Shown: piece after piece, positions 1 to 8,307 of the stretch
Layout: each line of letters begins with the position of its first letter
Position numbering within the stretch: position 1 is the stretch's first letter
From: CAZMRF01 sp964568735
GTDB lineage: Bacteria > Acidobacteriota > Polarisedimenticolia > JACPZX01
Assembly (NCBI GenBank): GCA_964568735.1
Contig: CAZMRF010000057.1
Location: forward strand, 1 to 34,520
DNA: 34,520 bases
Direction: 5' to 3'
Translations under genes and position numbers: made by a program
The notes under the pieces: model-generated
Database searches by the model: none
Told to the model about the DNA's origin: nothing
The model's input: only the letters and a program-made list of their open reading frames with translations

Positions 1-6
1 TGGGTC

Positions 7-2640
7 TCATGCTCCATAGTGTCGCACCGTTCTATTAGTTACGCAATACTCAATAATGCTGATAAGGACCATCGCGAAGACCAGTTGAAGGTAAGGGTGC
101 GGTGAGGGGAGAGCCGCGAGGACGCTCCAGAAGAGGATGTACACCACGAGAGCCCATGCACGATTCCTCAGGAGGGCGTTGAGCAGGAGAAGCGACACGA
201 TGTAGATGACATTGAAGAACGGGTTAGCCGCCGACAGCTCGAGGAGGTTGGCGAAGGCATGCCGGAGATAGCTCAGGTTCTCGAACTCCATCCAGAAAGG
301 CGCCGTGTCGAATGGAGGGGCCGGCCAGCCGAGCCATCGGGACCCGAGCGGCCAGGCCTGCCTGAGAATTGTGAGCGAGGATCCGGCGAGGAGGCCCAGG
401 AGGACATCCCGGCCGACGAGGGGGTCGTGGAATCGACCTTCGAGCAGGCGCACCCAGGAGACAAGCACATCGGGCCACGTCCGCCTCACGTACGGCTCGA
501 GAGCCAGGTAACAGACCCATGCCACGCTGGTGAAGAAGACGCTGCTCGAGAGGCCTCTCAGGAAGATCCATAACTCGTCCCTTTGAGCGACGTGATGGAT
601 CTTGAGGACCCAGCTCAACCACAGGACCGCCAGCATGAAGAGCGCGAAGGTCGAGGCGCCCCGTCGATCTCCCCGGCCCAGGCGGACGTTGCGCCGGGCG
701 ATGAGCGCTCCGCCGATCAGGATGGCGAGGATCACGGCCGCGAGGAGGAACGTGAACAGCCGCGAGCTGACGCCTTCGGTCGAGGGCACGGAGGCTGTGC
801 TCGCCCATGGGCCGAGGATCCGGAACGAAACCGGCGTGCCGTGGTATCCAGCCGCCTCCACGCGAATCCGGACATCAGGCAATGCTGAGTGCGGCCCCTC
901 CCACGCCGCCCGGGTGTCGGCATAGATCGGTGGAAGCCGTTCGGGCTCGACACGCGTGAACACGGATGGATCGAGGCCGGCCTCCTCGAAGAGAAGGGTC
1001 CAGGATGGCTCGACGGCAGGACCGCCCGTGTCCCTCGCTTCGTCCGCCTCGGGCGGGACGATGTCGATCTGGGCCAGCCGGCCATCCGGCTCGAGCATGA
1101 CGCCTGCCATCCCGCTCACGAGTCGTGGCGGATCCCCGTAGTTCACGATGCCCCGGTCGTAGGCCACGAGGGGCTGCGGGCTCTGCCTGTACCAGAAGAG
1201 AATGGGCGTCGGGCCACTCTGGCTCAGCCTCTCCCAGACCTGCGGCGCGGGGACCGTTCGCAAGTGGTAGTCCACACGGTCCGAGTCGTATTCGAAGGCA
1301 TAGAGGGTGTCCCTTGGCGATTCTCGCTGGCCCACCTTCAGGAGCAGATCACGAGCCCTTTCCGCTAGCACCTCCGGCGATTTCGGGAGCGGTACGATAC
1401 GGCTGAGCTGTGTTTGGGCCGAGAAAAGAATGACGAGTCCCACCGTGGCCGCCAGGGCCCCGATGCACGCGATGGCCGCGCCAGGACGAAGGCCGCCGAC
1501 GGCACCTGCCTCCGCCACCAGCTCGGGCGAGGGCGTTTCGCCGGCAGCCAGAGCCGCCGCCAGGGGATCGCCACCGGGCAGGCTCAGGGCTACGTGCGCG
1601 GCGCTCGCGGGCCGCCCGGAGGGCTCGCTCGCGAGGCATCTCAGAATGACTCGTTCTACCGCGGGATCGAGGTTCTCGACGAGCTTCGAGGGATTCGTCG
1701 GCGCCGATTCGGTCTTGACGCGCAGCAAGTCGGCGATGCTTCCGCTCTCGAACGCCGTCCTCCCGGTGAAAATCTCGTAGAGGATCAGCCCCAGGGCGTA
1801 CACGTCAGTCGCCACCGTGGCCGGCCGCCCGGCGAGCTGCTCCGGAGCCATGTAGAGCGGCGTGCCCGCCTTGCGATCCGGGTCCGGGTCACTCTGGGCG
1901 AGGATGGCCAGGCCGAAATCCGCGATCTTCGTTCGGCCGCGCCCGTCGATCATGATGTTCGCGGGCTTCAGATCCCGGTGGAGCACTCCCTGCTCGTGGG
2001 CGGCGGCGACTCCCGAACAGAGCTGCCGCGCGATCTGCAGCGCCTTGTCCCGCGGGAGCCTCCCGATCCGCCTCAGGAGGCTTCTCAGATCTTCTCCGTC
2101 CACGTACTCCATCGAGAGAAAGTGGTGACCGTCCACCTCTCCGACGTCGTAGACGCGACAGACATTGGGGTGGGAGATCTGCCTTGCGATCCTGGCCTCT
2201 GCGAGGAAGCGCGCCAGGTAGGCGGGATCCGCCTCGATGCGCCGCGGGAGGAACTTCAGCGCGACCGCCTGTCCCAGCTTCAGGTCGTCCGCCCGGAAGA
2301 CTTCGCCCATCCCTCCCACGCCGAGCAGGCCGTAGATCCTGTATCTGCCCGCCAGCATCGCTCCCGGGAGGAAGCGCGAGGCGCCGCCCTCGGGGTTGCG
2401 GCTCGACGATTCGACTCGAGCCCGGGGCGCCGTGCGGGTCGGCTGGAGAGAGGCCAGTTCATGAGCTGCCCCGCACCCGGGACAGAACGGAGCCTCTTCC
2501 GGAAGTTCGGTCGCGCAGGAGGCACATCGCGTCACCGCCACAGGATGCCACGGGCAGGAGAGCCATGGTAGGGCGCGAGTGAAGCTCGACCATCCCTGAG
2601 ACGCCGCTGCCGGCGGTAGCTTCGAGCTCCCATCCTGCAT
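7..2640 (-). CDS. Zinc-ribbon Ser/Thr protein kinase with polytopic membrane C-terminus
   Basis: Hanks-type kinase that probably phosphorylates Ser/Thr of cytosolic partners in response to an envelope signal. Numbering is from the ATG at 2640. A zinc ribbon (C39, C42, C53, C56) precedes the kinase domain: Gly-rich loop GVGGMGEV near 107-114, ATP-binding Lys129, catalytic HRDLKPAN with Asp223, DFG at 241-243, and TPLYMAPE. A first membrane helix lies near 388-410. An outer segment of about 200 residues follows, and then several hydrophobic helices to the end. The start is uncertain. The ATG lies only 21 bp after the sulfatase gene but lacks a clear Shine-Dalgarno, and a GTG at 2532 would begin just before the zinc ribbon. 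The membrane C-terminus of about 250 residues is not a common PASTA or TPR sensor and I do not recognise its family. The position after the sulfatase suggests co-transcription. Confidence 0.9.
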   Translation of the reverse strand: MQDGSSKLPPAAASQGWSSFTRALPWLSCPWHPVAVTRCASCATELPEEAPFCPGCGAAHELASLQPTRTAPRARVESSSRNPEGGASRFLPGAMLAGRYRIYGLLGVGGMGEVFRADDLKLGQAVALKFLPRRIEADPAYLARFLAEARIARQISHPNVCRVYDVGEVDGHHFLSMEYVDGEDLRSLLRRIGRLPRDKALQIARQLCSGVAAAHEQGVLHRDLKPANIMIDGRGRTKIADFGLAILAQSDPDPDRKAGTPLYMAPEQLAGRPATVATDVYALGLILYEIFTGRTAFESGSIADLLRVKTESAPTNPSKLVENLDPAVERVILRCLASEPSGRPASAAHVALSLPGGDPLAAALAAGETPSPELVAEAGAVGGLRPGAAIACIGALAATVGLVILFSAQTQLSRIVPLPKSPEVLAERARDLLLKVGQRESPRDTLYAFEYDSDRVDYHLRTVPAPQVWERLSQSGPTPILFWYRQSPQPLVAYDRGIVNYGDPPRLVSGMAGVMLEPDGRLAQIDIVPPEADEARDTGGPAVEPSWTLLFEEAGLDPSVFTRVEPERLPPIYADTRAAWEGPHSALPDVRIRVEAAGYHGTPVSFRILGPWASTASVPSTEGVSSRLFTFLLAAVILAILIGGALIARRNVRLGRGDRRGASTFALFMLAVLWLSWVLKIHHVAQRDELWIFLRGLSSSVFFTSVAWVCYLALEPYVRRTWPDVLVSWVRLLEGRFHDPLVGRDVLLGLLAGSSLTILRQAWPLGSRWLGWPAPPFDTAPFWMEFENLSYLRHAFANLLELSAANPFFNVIYIVSLLLLNALLRNRAWALVVYILFWSVLAALPSPHPYLQLVFAMVLISIIEYCVTNRTVRHYGA

Positions 2641-2661
2641 CTGCTGGCTTGCCGGGCCGGT

Positions 2662-4632
2662 TCAGTGGACATAGCCGAGGGTCTTGAGCCTCTCGATCTC
2701 CTCCTCCGTGAGAATCGCCTCGTCGCCGGGTTGTGAGCCGGCGCTCGGGAGGGCATCGAGCGCGCGCGCGAGGCGCGCCGCGGCTTCTCCGGCGGCTGCG
2801 GCATTCCTTGCAACGGCCTCATCGTTCGCGCCATCCCCCCCGAGGGTCTTGTCCGTCGAGAGCAGATTGCGGCGCTCGCCCGGATCCGACGCGAGGTCGT
2901 AGACCTCGACCGTTCCCCCGTCGGCATTTCGTATCATCTTGTATCGACCCTCGAGCACGGCCTTGCGCTCGGCGTAGATCCCCCACTGGTCCACGTACTC
3001 GCTGAAAGCGGGCCCCGGCGCAGCGGTGCCGCGAGCGACATCGAGGAGATTGACCCCACCCATCGAGCCTCTGCCGAGGCCCGCCATGCTCAGGATCGTC
3101 CGTGCCACCGATCGAAGCTCGACGGGCTGCTCCACGCGCAGACCGGCCAGGGCGGGGTCGCGGGCATCCACGATGACGAGGGGCACGTGGATCAGCTCCT
3201 GGTAGAGGTGGCGGGCGTGGCCGAACTGGCCTCGCTCGAGGAACTCCTCGCCGTGATCCCCCAGCGCCACGATGACCGTATCGCGATCCAGCCCCCGCTT
3301 CTCCAGGCCGTCGAGCAGGTCTCCGAGCGATCGATCGAGGACGGTGATCTCCTCGTCATAGATATCCCGGATGTACCGGACATCCTCCTCCTGGAGCCTC
3401 TCCTTGATCTCGTAGAGAGCCTCGAGATCGACGACGCGGGGCAGGAACCCCTTGTAGCCCGAGGCATAGTCGACCCCCTCGTGATCGACATAGGCGCCGT
3501 GCGGCTCGACATAGTGGAGCCACAGGAAGAAGGGAGCGTCATCCGCCGAGTCGATCATCTTCAGGGCTCGCCGCGTGACCTCGGGGGCAAGGACCTCGCT
3601 GCCGTCCTCGGCGATCACGTCCTGGTCGAAGAGCGTGAAGCCCTGATCGAAGCCGTGGGTCCGCGTCACGAAGGGCCACGAGACGACCGCCATCGTCTCG
3701 TAGCGTGCCTCGGCCATGTGCTCCGCCAGCGTGGCGAAGCGCTCGCCCAGCTTGCTCTTGTGTCCGGCAGCCCCGTGCTCCGAGAGGTAGAGCCCGGTGT
3801 GCACGCTCGCCATGCTGGGGAGCGTCCACGGCGCCTGGGCAATGGCGTTCGCGTAGAGGACGCCACGCCGCGTGAGGGCCGCCAGCGCGGGGGCCGTCGG
3901 CCGTTCGTATCCCCACGCCTCGAGGTGATCGGCTCTCACCGTTTCGAGCGAGATCAAGATGATGTTCGGAGCGCTCGCTGCATCCACCGTCTCCAAGAAT
4001 ACTGCGGCGTTGACTCCAGCAACGAAGAGCAGCAGCGCAACCGCCGCCGCATCGAGGACACGGCGCGCCCGGCCTCCCGCGAGCAATCCGTCGAGGGCCG
4101 CGGCTCCCCGGCCCTGCCCCATTAGGCGGACACCGGCCACGACCAGGAGAGCGCCGCCCGTCACGGCACCTCCGCACAGGAGAAGGAGCTTTCCCGCGCC
4201 CGTCCCGAGGAAATCTCCCAGCGGCCCCAGCAGGGCCTGGACGGCATCGACGACGGGCGATGTGCGGACGGCAGAGTTGAGGCTGGGGAAGAACTCGACG
4301 GTGACGAACGCAGCCATGACCGCCGTCAATGCGAGAAGCGCGAGCGCCGCCTGCAAGGCCCGGGCGGATCGGCTGCCGGGCGCATGGCGACGGGCGGAGG
4401 AAAGCAGAGCAGGCATCCGGATGGCGCCGAGAGCCAGGAGCACGGCAGCGGCGAAGAGCACGACGGCCGTGTTCAGGATCCGCCTGAGCATGAGCAGCGC
4501 GAGGTAGTCGAACCCCTGCGCGAAGTAGCGGTTCGCCGAGATCTGGACCAGCGCCGCGCCCAGCCCTGTCGCGAGGCAGGCCGGCAACCCGACCGCCAGC
4601 AGTGCGCGAGCCCAGCCCCTCCCCTCCGGCAT
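2662..4632 (-). CDS. Membrane-anchored sulfatase-fold hydrolase/transferase (Thr at the nucleophile position)
   Basis: Alkaline-phosphatase/sulfatase superfamily protein of 656 aa. The N-terminal 215 residues hold about five membrane helices (near 12-32, 52-72, 93-113, 148-168, 193-213). The catalytic domain begins at APNIILISLETVRADHL (near 221-237) and faces the periplasm. The sulfatase signature region reads APWTLPSMASVHTG, so Thr270 stands where classical sulfatases have formylglycine Cys. This is the arrangement of LtaS- and EptA-like phosphotransferases and of many sulfatase-like proteins of unknown substrate. Further metal-site motifs are ALGDHGEEF and GHARH; the C-terminal SDPGERRNL is typical of sulfatases. 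The first metal-ligand Asp (LDTLRAD in most relatives) is Glu230 here. The start is firm: GGGAGG lies 7 nt before the ATG. Substrate unknown; it may act on an envelope lipid or glycan. Confidence 0.9.
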   Translation of the reverse strand: MPEGRGWARALLAVGLPACLATGLGAALVQISANRYFAQGFDYLALLMLRRILNTAVVLFAAAVLLALGAIRMPALLSSARRHAPGSRSARALQAALALLALTAVMAAFVTVEFFPSLNSAVRTSPVVDAVQALLGPLGDFLGTGAGKLLLLCGGAVTGGALLVVAGVRLMGQGRGAAALDGLLAGGRARRVLDAAAVALLLFVAGVNAAVFLETVDAASAPNIILISLETVRADHLEAWGYERPTAPALAALTRRGVLYANAIAQAPWTLPSMASVHTGLYLSEHGAAGHKSKLGERFATLAEHMAEARYETMAVVSWPFVTRTHGFDQGFTLFDQDVIAEDGSEVLAPEVTRRALKMIDSADDAPFFLWLHYVEPHGAYVDHEGVDYASGYKGFLPRVVDLEALYEIKERLQEEDVRYIRDIYDEEITVLDRSLGDLLDGLEKRGLDRDTVIVALGDHGEEFLERGQFGHARHLYQELIHVPLVIVDARDPALAGLRVEQPVELRSVARTILSMAGLGRGSMGGVNLLDVARGTAAPGPAFSEYVDQWGIYAERKAVLEGRYKMIRNADGGTVEVYDLASDPGERRNLLSTDKTLGGDGANDEAVARNAAAAGEAAARLARALDALPSAGSQPGDEAILTEEEIERLKTLGYVH

Positions 4633-4780
4633 CCATCAACCTCCCGGGAGTCTCTCCCGCTCTGTCAGACGGCCATCGTGTGATCCGCCGATTCGCAGTC
4701 ATCGCATTGTAACAAGGAGGCACGCGGGGCTAGCATGCGGACCCCACGAAGCAGATCCTGGGCCGGGAGCGCCGCCTCGC
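4633..4780. promoter_or_regulatory. Divergent intergenic region, putative asnB promoter
   Basis: 148 bp separate the outward-reading sulfatase and asnB genes. On the plus strand a weak sigma70-like pair is visible: TTGTAA near 4708, 18 nt, then TAGCAT near 4732. On the minus strand TACAAT overlaps the same spot, so the two promoters may share DNA. TTGTAACAA at its centre is a short odd palindrome. These are matches by eye only. Confidence 0.3.
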
Positions 4781-6757
4781 ATGTGCGGGATCAGCGTCAT
4801 CATCGACTACAGCGCGGCGGGGTTGCCCATCAGCAACGCGCTCGCCACGATGCACGAGCAACAGGCACACCGGGGGCCTGACGGCCAGGGGTTCCTCAGG
4901 GTGAACCGGTCGCTCGAGGCGACGCGATCCGTCACCTACTTCCCGGACTTCTCCTGGAACGACCCCGAGACCCTCGTCGCGGCCGCCTTCCGCCAGCTCA
5001 AGATCCAGGACCCGGGTCCCGCCGCCGAGCAGCCCCTCTCCTCTCCCGATGGCCGGACCTGGATCGTCCTGAACGGCGAGATCTACAACTTTGCCTCGCT
5101 CCGCAAGGAGCTCGAGAAGCTGGGTCACTCCTTCGTCACCACGAGCGACACCGAAGTCGCGCTCGCAGCGTGGGCTCAATGGGGCGATGACTGCTTTCCG
5201 CGCTTCAACGGGATGTGGGCGATCCTGATCCTCGATCTCGAGCGCGGGCGCCTCATCGGGAGCCGGGATCGGCTGGGGATCAAGCCGCTCTACTGGTCCC
5301 TCCATGGCGGCCGCCTCTCCTTCGCCTCGGAGCCGAAGGCGCTGGCGAGAGCGATGCAGGGCGGACCCTCCATCGACCCCGAGCGTTTCGACGAGTTTCT
5401 CAGAGGGTACCCGCCCTCGATTCCCTCGGGGACCATGTTCGCCGACGTCCATCCCGTGCCCGCGGCGAGCCTGTTCGAGATCGATCTGCGGGCCGGAACG
5501 GGAACGGCTCCCGCCTTCCGGAGGTTCTGGAACCTTGCCGACTACGTAGCCGATCCGGAGAGCGCCCCCCCCTTCGAGGAGGCGGCACGGCAGCTCCAGC
5601 ATCTGATCCGGGACTCCGTCAGGCTCAGGATCGGCGGGCAGGTCCCGGTGGGCTGTCTCCTGTCGGGAGGCCTGGACAGCTCCGTTCTCGCCTGCGCCAT
5701 GGCGGAGGCGGTGCGCGAGCGCGGCGGGCAGGAGCCGCGATCCTACTCGGTCATCTACGACGACCCGGCCATGAGCGAGGCCCCGTGGATCTGGTCGGTG
5801 GCGCAGAAGGCCGGGCTCAAGAGCCGGACGATCCGGATGACGCCGGAGAGCTGCTGGGATTCGATCGACGCCTCGGTCCGCGCGCAAGGTCAGCCGCTGC
5901 TCGGGCAGGAGCTGATCGTCCTGCAAGCGGCCCACCGGGCCGCGCGCGAGGACGGGACGATCCTCATCCTCGAAGGGCAGGGAGCCGACGAGCTGCTCGC
6001 CGGACTGCCATCCTATGCGGCCTTCATCTTCAGGGACCTGCTCTCCGGGTTCCGGATCCCGGAGCTCCTCGGCGAGGTGAGAGCCTTCGCCCGACGCCAG
6101 GGTCGATCCCCGCTCGGCGTCATCAGGAGAGAGATCTTCGGATCCCTGGGCGCCGGCCTGCGCGACAGGATCCGGCCCAGGGACTATCCGTGGCTCAACG
6201 GTGATCCGAGGGCTCCCCTCATCGAGGGGGGCGCCGGCCGCGAGGGGCCCGGCGGCCCGGCCTCCGAGGCCCCCCGGGACCTCTCCCACCTGAACAGGGA
6301 GTTGCGCCGGCTCGTGAGCGTGACGAACCTGCCCGCGATTCTCTACCACCAGGATCGCTTCTCCATGGCGCACGGGGTGGAATCGAGGGCCCCCTACCTG
6401 GATCACCGCATCGTCGAGCTGTGCTTCCGGCTTCCCGCCGGCTACAAGGTCGCCGGCGGTGAGCGGAAGCGCCTTCTGCGCCACGCGGCCCGCGGGCTCG
6501 TCCCCGACATGGTCCTGGCCCGCACCGACAAGAAGACGGCCGTTTCGCGGATCGACTGGATTCCCCTGCGCCAGGAGAGAGCCGCTGCGCTTCGCGAGAT
6601 GGCGGCCTCCACGGCAATGCGGCAATGCCCCTTCCTGCAAGGCGACGCGATATCTTCCTTCGTCGAAGGCTACCTGAAGGGGGCTCACGACGACGGCATG
6701 GCCGTGTGGCGTCTGTACACGGCATGGAGGTGGCTGGAGATATTCCAGCCCTCTTGA
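4781..6757 (+). CDS. asnB: Asparagine synthetase, glutamine-hydrolysing
   Basis: Makes asparagine, or amidates a related carboxylate, from aspartate, glutamine and ATP in the cytosol. The start is fixed because Cys2 (MCGI) is the glutaminase nucleophile of class II amidotransferases. Other glutamine-site motifs are RGPDG (31-35), NGEIYN (99-104) and SDTE (122-125). The synthetase domain has the PP-loop SGGLDSS (295-301), the C-terminal VESRAPYLDHRIVEL segment and a KTAVSR stretch. 658 aa is normal for the family (about 600-650). Homologues with this architecture also occur in surface-polysaccharide and peptide-modification clusters, so the amide acceptor need not be free aspartate; the envelope-type neighbours leave that open. 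No adjoining gene shares its operon with certainty, since a good -35 box overlaps its stop codon. Confidence 0.95.
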   Translation: MCGISVIIDYSAAGLPISNALATMHEQQAHRGPDGQGFLRVNRSLEATRSVTYFPDFSWNDPETLVAAAFRQLKIQDPGPAAEQPLSSPDGRTWIVLNGEIYNFASLRKELEKLGHSFVTTSDTEVALAAWAQWGDDCFPRFNGMWAILILDLERGRLIGSRDRLGIKPLYWSLHGGRLSFASEPKALARAMQGGPSIDPERFDEFLRGYPPSIPSGTMFADVHPVPAASLFEIDLRAGTGTAPAFRRFWNLADYVADPESAPPFEEAARQLQHLIRDSVRLRIGGQVPVGCLLSGGLDSSVLACAMAEAVRERGGQEPRSYSVIYDDPAMSEAPWIWSVAQKAGLKSRTIRMTPESCWDSIDASVRAQGQPLLGQELIVLQAAHRAAREDGTILILEGQGADELLAGLPSYAAFIFRDLLSGFRIPELLGEVRAFARRQGRSPLGVIRREIFGSLGAGLRDRIRPRDYPWLNGDPRAPLIEGGAGREGPGGPASEAPRDLSHLNRELRRLVSVTNLPAILYHQDRFSMAHGVESRAPYLDHRIVELCFRLPAGYKVAGGERKRLLRHAARGLVPDMVLARTDKKTAVSRIDWIPLRQERAAALREMAASTAMRQCPFLQGDAISSFVEGYLKGAHDDGMAVWRLYTAWRWLEIFQPS

Positions 6758-6784
6758 CAGCCGGAAGGGCGTGGGGCCTACTAT
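6754..6784 (+). promoter_or_regulatory. Putative sigma70 promoter of the barrel gene
   Basis: A perfect TTGACA at 6754-6759 overlaps the asnB stop codon. TACTAT at 6779-6784 (4 of 6 to the -10 consensus) follows after 19 nt, slightly longer than ideal. The start codon of the next gene is about 80 nt downstream. This suggests the barrel gene is transcribed independently of asnB. Confidence 0.45.
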
Positions 6785-6864
6785 GCGCCGCTGAAAACGC
6801 CCTGGTCATCCATGCACGAGAGGGTCCCGGGTCTTCAACGGCCCGGCCTCACGGGAGGATCTCG

Positions 6865-8250
6865 ATGCGCAAGGGGTCTGCCGCCGCCGCCGTTCTGCTC
6901 ATCCTCTTCTCCTTCACCCGCCTCGAGGCGGGAGCCAAGGACGACCTGCCGTTGTCCCAGCTCCTGACGAACAAGTTCTCGTCGGCGAACCCGCTCATCC
7001 TGTCCAATACGGGCCACGCCGCCCATTTCAACACGCAGCCCGTCGCTCTCGAGACCCTCGATCTGCTGAACCGCGGCATCGCGACACAGGTCGCGACTCT
7101 GCCCCTGGGCTCGTCTTCCGGTGGATTCACCTACACCTTCGACCCGGCTCTCGGCGTCTACGATCGAAGCGCCGAGTCCTTCGGCCCCCTCTTCGGAGAG
7201 CGCGCCGTGACGTCAGGGAAGGGCAAGTTGAACCTCGGCTTCAATTACATCTACTCGGAGTACGACGAGTTCGAAGGGATCGGCCTCCAGGAGGGCGAGT
7301 TCTTCGTCAACCTGATCCATGCCGACCTCAACGGCGACGGCAGCACGCTCAACCCATGGTTCGAAGGCGATTTCGTCTCGGCGAACTACCACATCGATCT
7401 TAAGACCCAGACCTTCGCCGCCTTCGCGAACTACGGCGTGACGGACATGATCGACGTGGGCATCGTCATCCCCGTCATCAAGATCGAGATGGACGCCACG
7501 ATCGATCAGGAGATCCACGACCTGGCCACCTCGGGCGACATGTTCATCTCCCATACCTTCGATCCCAACTGCGACGTCTTCAAGGATCCCAACTCGTGCC
7601 CTAAGGATCCCGACCCCAACATTTCAGCCGTCGACAACTTCGCCAGCGAGAAGCTGAGCGATTCCGCGAGCGGGATCGGGGACGTGGTCGTGCGGACCAA
7701 GGTGAGGATCAAGTCCAGTCCGAACGGCGACGTGGCCATGGGAGTAGATCTCCGACTGCCGACCGGCGACGACGAGGAGCTTCTGGGCCTGGGCAGCACG
7801 CAGACGAAGATCTCGGTGATCCTGTCGGGGCCGCCGACTCAGTTCTCCCCGCACGGGAACATCGGGTACACGGTGTCCACGGGCGACTCGCCCGTGCTCG
7901 GCGAGATCTCCAATGAGCTGAACTACACCGTGGGGTTCGACGCCTCTCTCGGCCAGCGAGTGTCCATCAACGCCGACCTCCTCGGCAGGACGATCTTCGG
8001 CATCGACCGGCTGCAACTGAGCGAGCGGGAGTTCGAGTTCCGCCCGGGAATGAATGGAACGGCTACCAGCGTGATCGGGCAGGAGTGGACCAGCGAGCAG
8101 GGGGACCTGACCCAGGTCTACGGCTCGGCCGGCATCAAGTGGAACGTCTTCGGGAACTTCCTGCTGAACCTGAGCGGCCTCTTCTCCCTCAGCAACCAGG
8201 GGCTTCAGGATCGCTTCGCGGGCGTCATCGGCATCGACTACACGTTCTGA
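6865..8250 (+). CDS. Outer-membrane beta-barrel protein, MetA-type transporter-like
   Basis: 461 aa exported protein. The start at 6865 is chosen over an in-frame start inside asnB because GGGAGG lies 6 nt upstream and the product then begins with a clean signal peptide (MRKGSAAAAVLLILFSF, cleavage near LEAGA). The mature part has alternating strands such as GKLNLGFNYIYSEYDEF, DMIDVGIVIPVIKIEM, GIGDVVVRTKVRI and GVDLRLPTGDD, and ends in GIDYTF, a C-terminal aromatic typical of outer-membrane barrels. The 'GLGDxxxR.K' and 'LRLPTGD' pattern matches the Phenol_MetA_deg/transporter family, whose members are thought to form outer-membrane channels for hydrophobic compounds. The loop near residues 220-240 holds two Cys (NCDVFKDPNSC) that could form a disulfide. 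Substrate unknown. Confidence 0.8.
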   Translation: MRKGSAAAAVLLILFSFTRLEAGAKDDLPLSQLLTNKFSSANPLILSNTGHAAHFNTQPVALETLDLLNRGIATQVATLPLGSSSGGFTYTFDPALGVYDRSAESFGPLFGERAVTSGKGKLNLGFNYIYSEYDEFEGIGLQEGEFFVNLIHADLNGDGSTLNPWFEGDFVSANYHIDLKTQTFAAFANYGVTDMIDVGIVIPVIKIEMDATIDQEIHDLATSGDMFISHTFDPNCDVFKDPNSCPKDPDPNISAVDNFASEKLSDSASGIGDVVVRTKVRIKSSPNGDVAMGVDLRLPTGDDEELLGLGSTQTKISVILSGPPTQFSPHGNIGYTVSTGDSPVLGEISNELNYTVGFDASLGQRVSINADLLGRTIFGIDRLQLSEREFEFRPGMNGTATSVIGQEWTSEQGDLTQVYGSAGIKWNVFGNFLLNLSGLFSLSNQGLQDRFAGVIGIDYTF

Positions 8251-8307
8251 CGCTAGCGTGCGGTGACCGTGGGAACGGCGCGGGCCGGCTCAGACGACTG
8301 GCACCAG

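Noticed and set aside
4730..6688. 652-codon open frame on the minus strand, antisense to asnB
   Set aside because: asnB on the other strand has all catalytic motifs. The antisense product is Pro/Gly/Arg/Asp-rich without any domain, as expected from GC-rich third positions.
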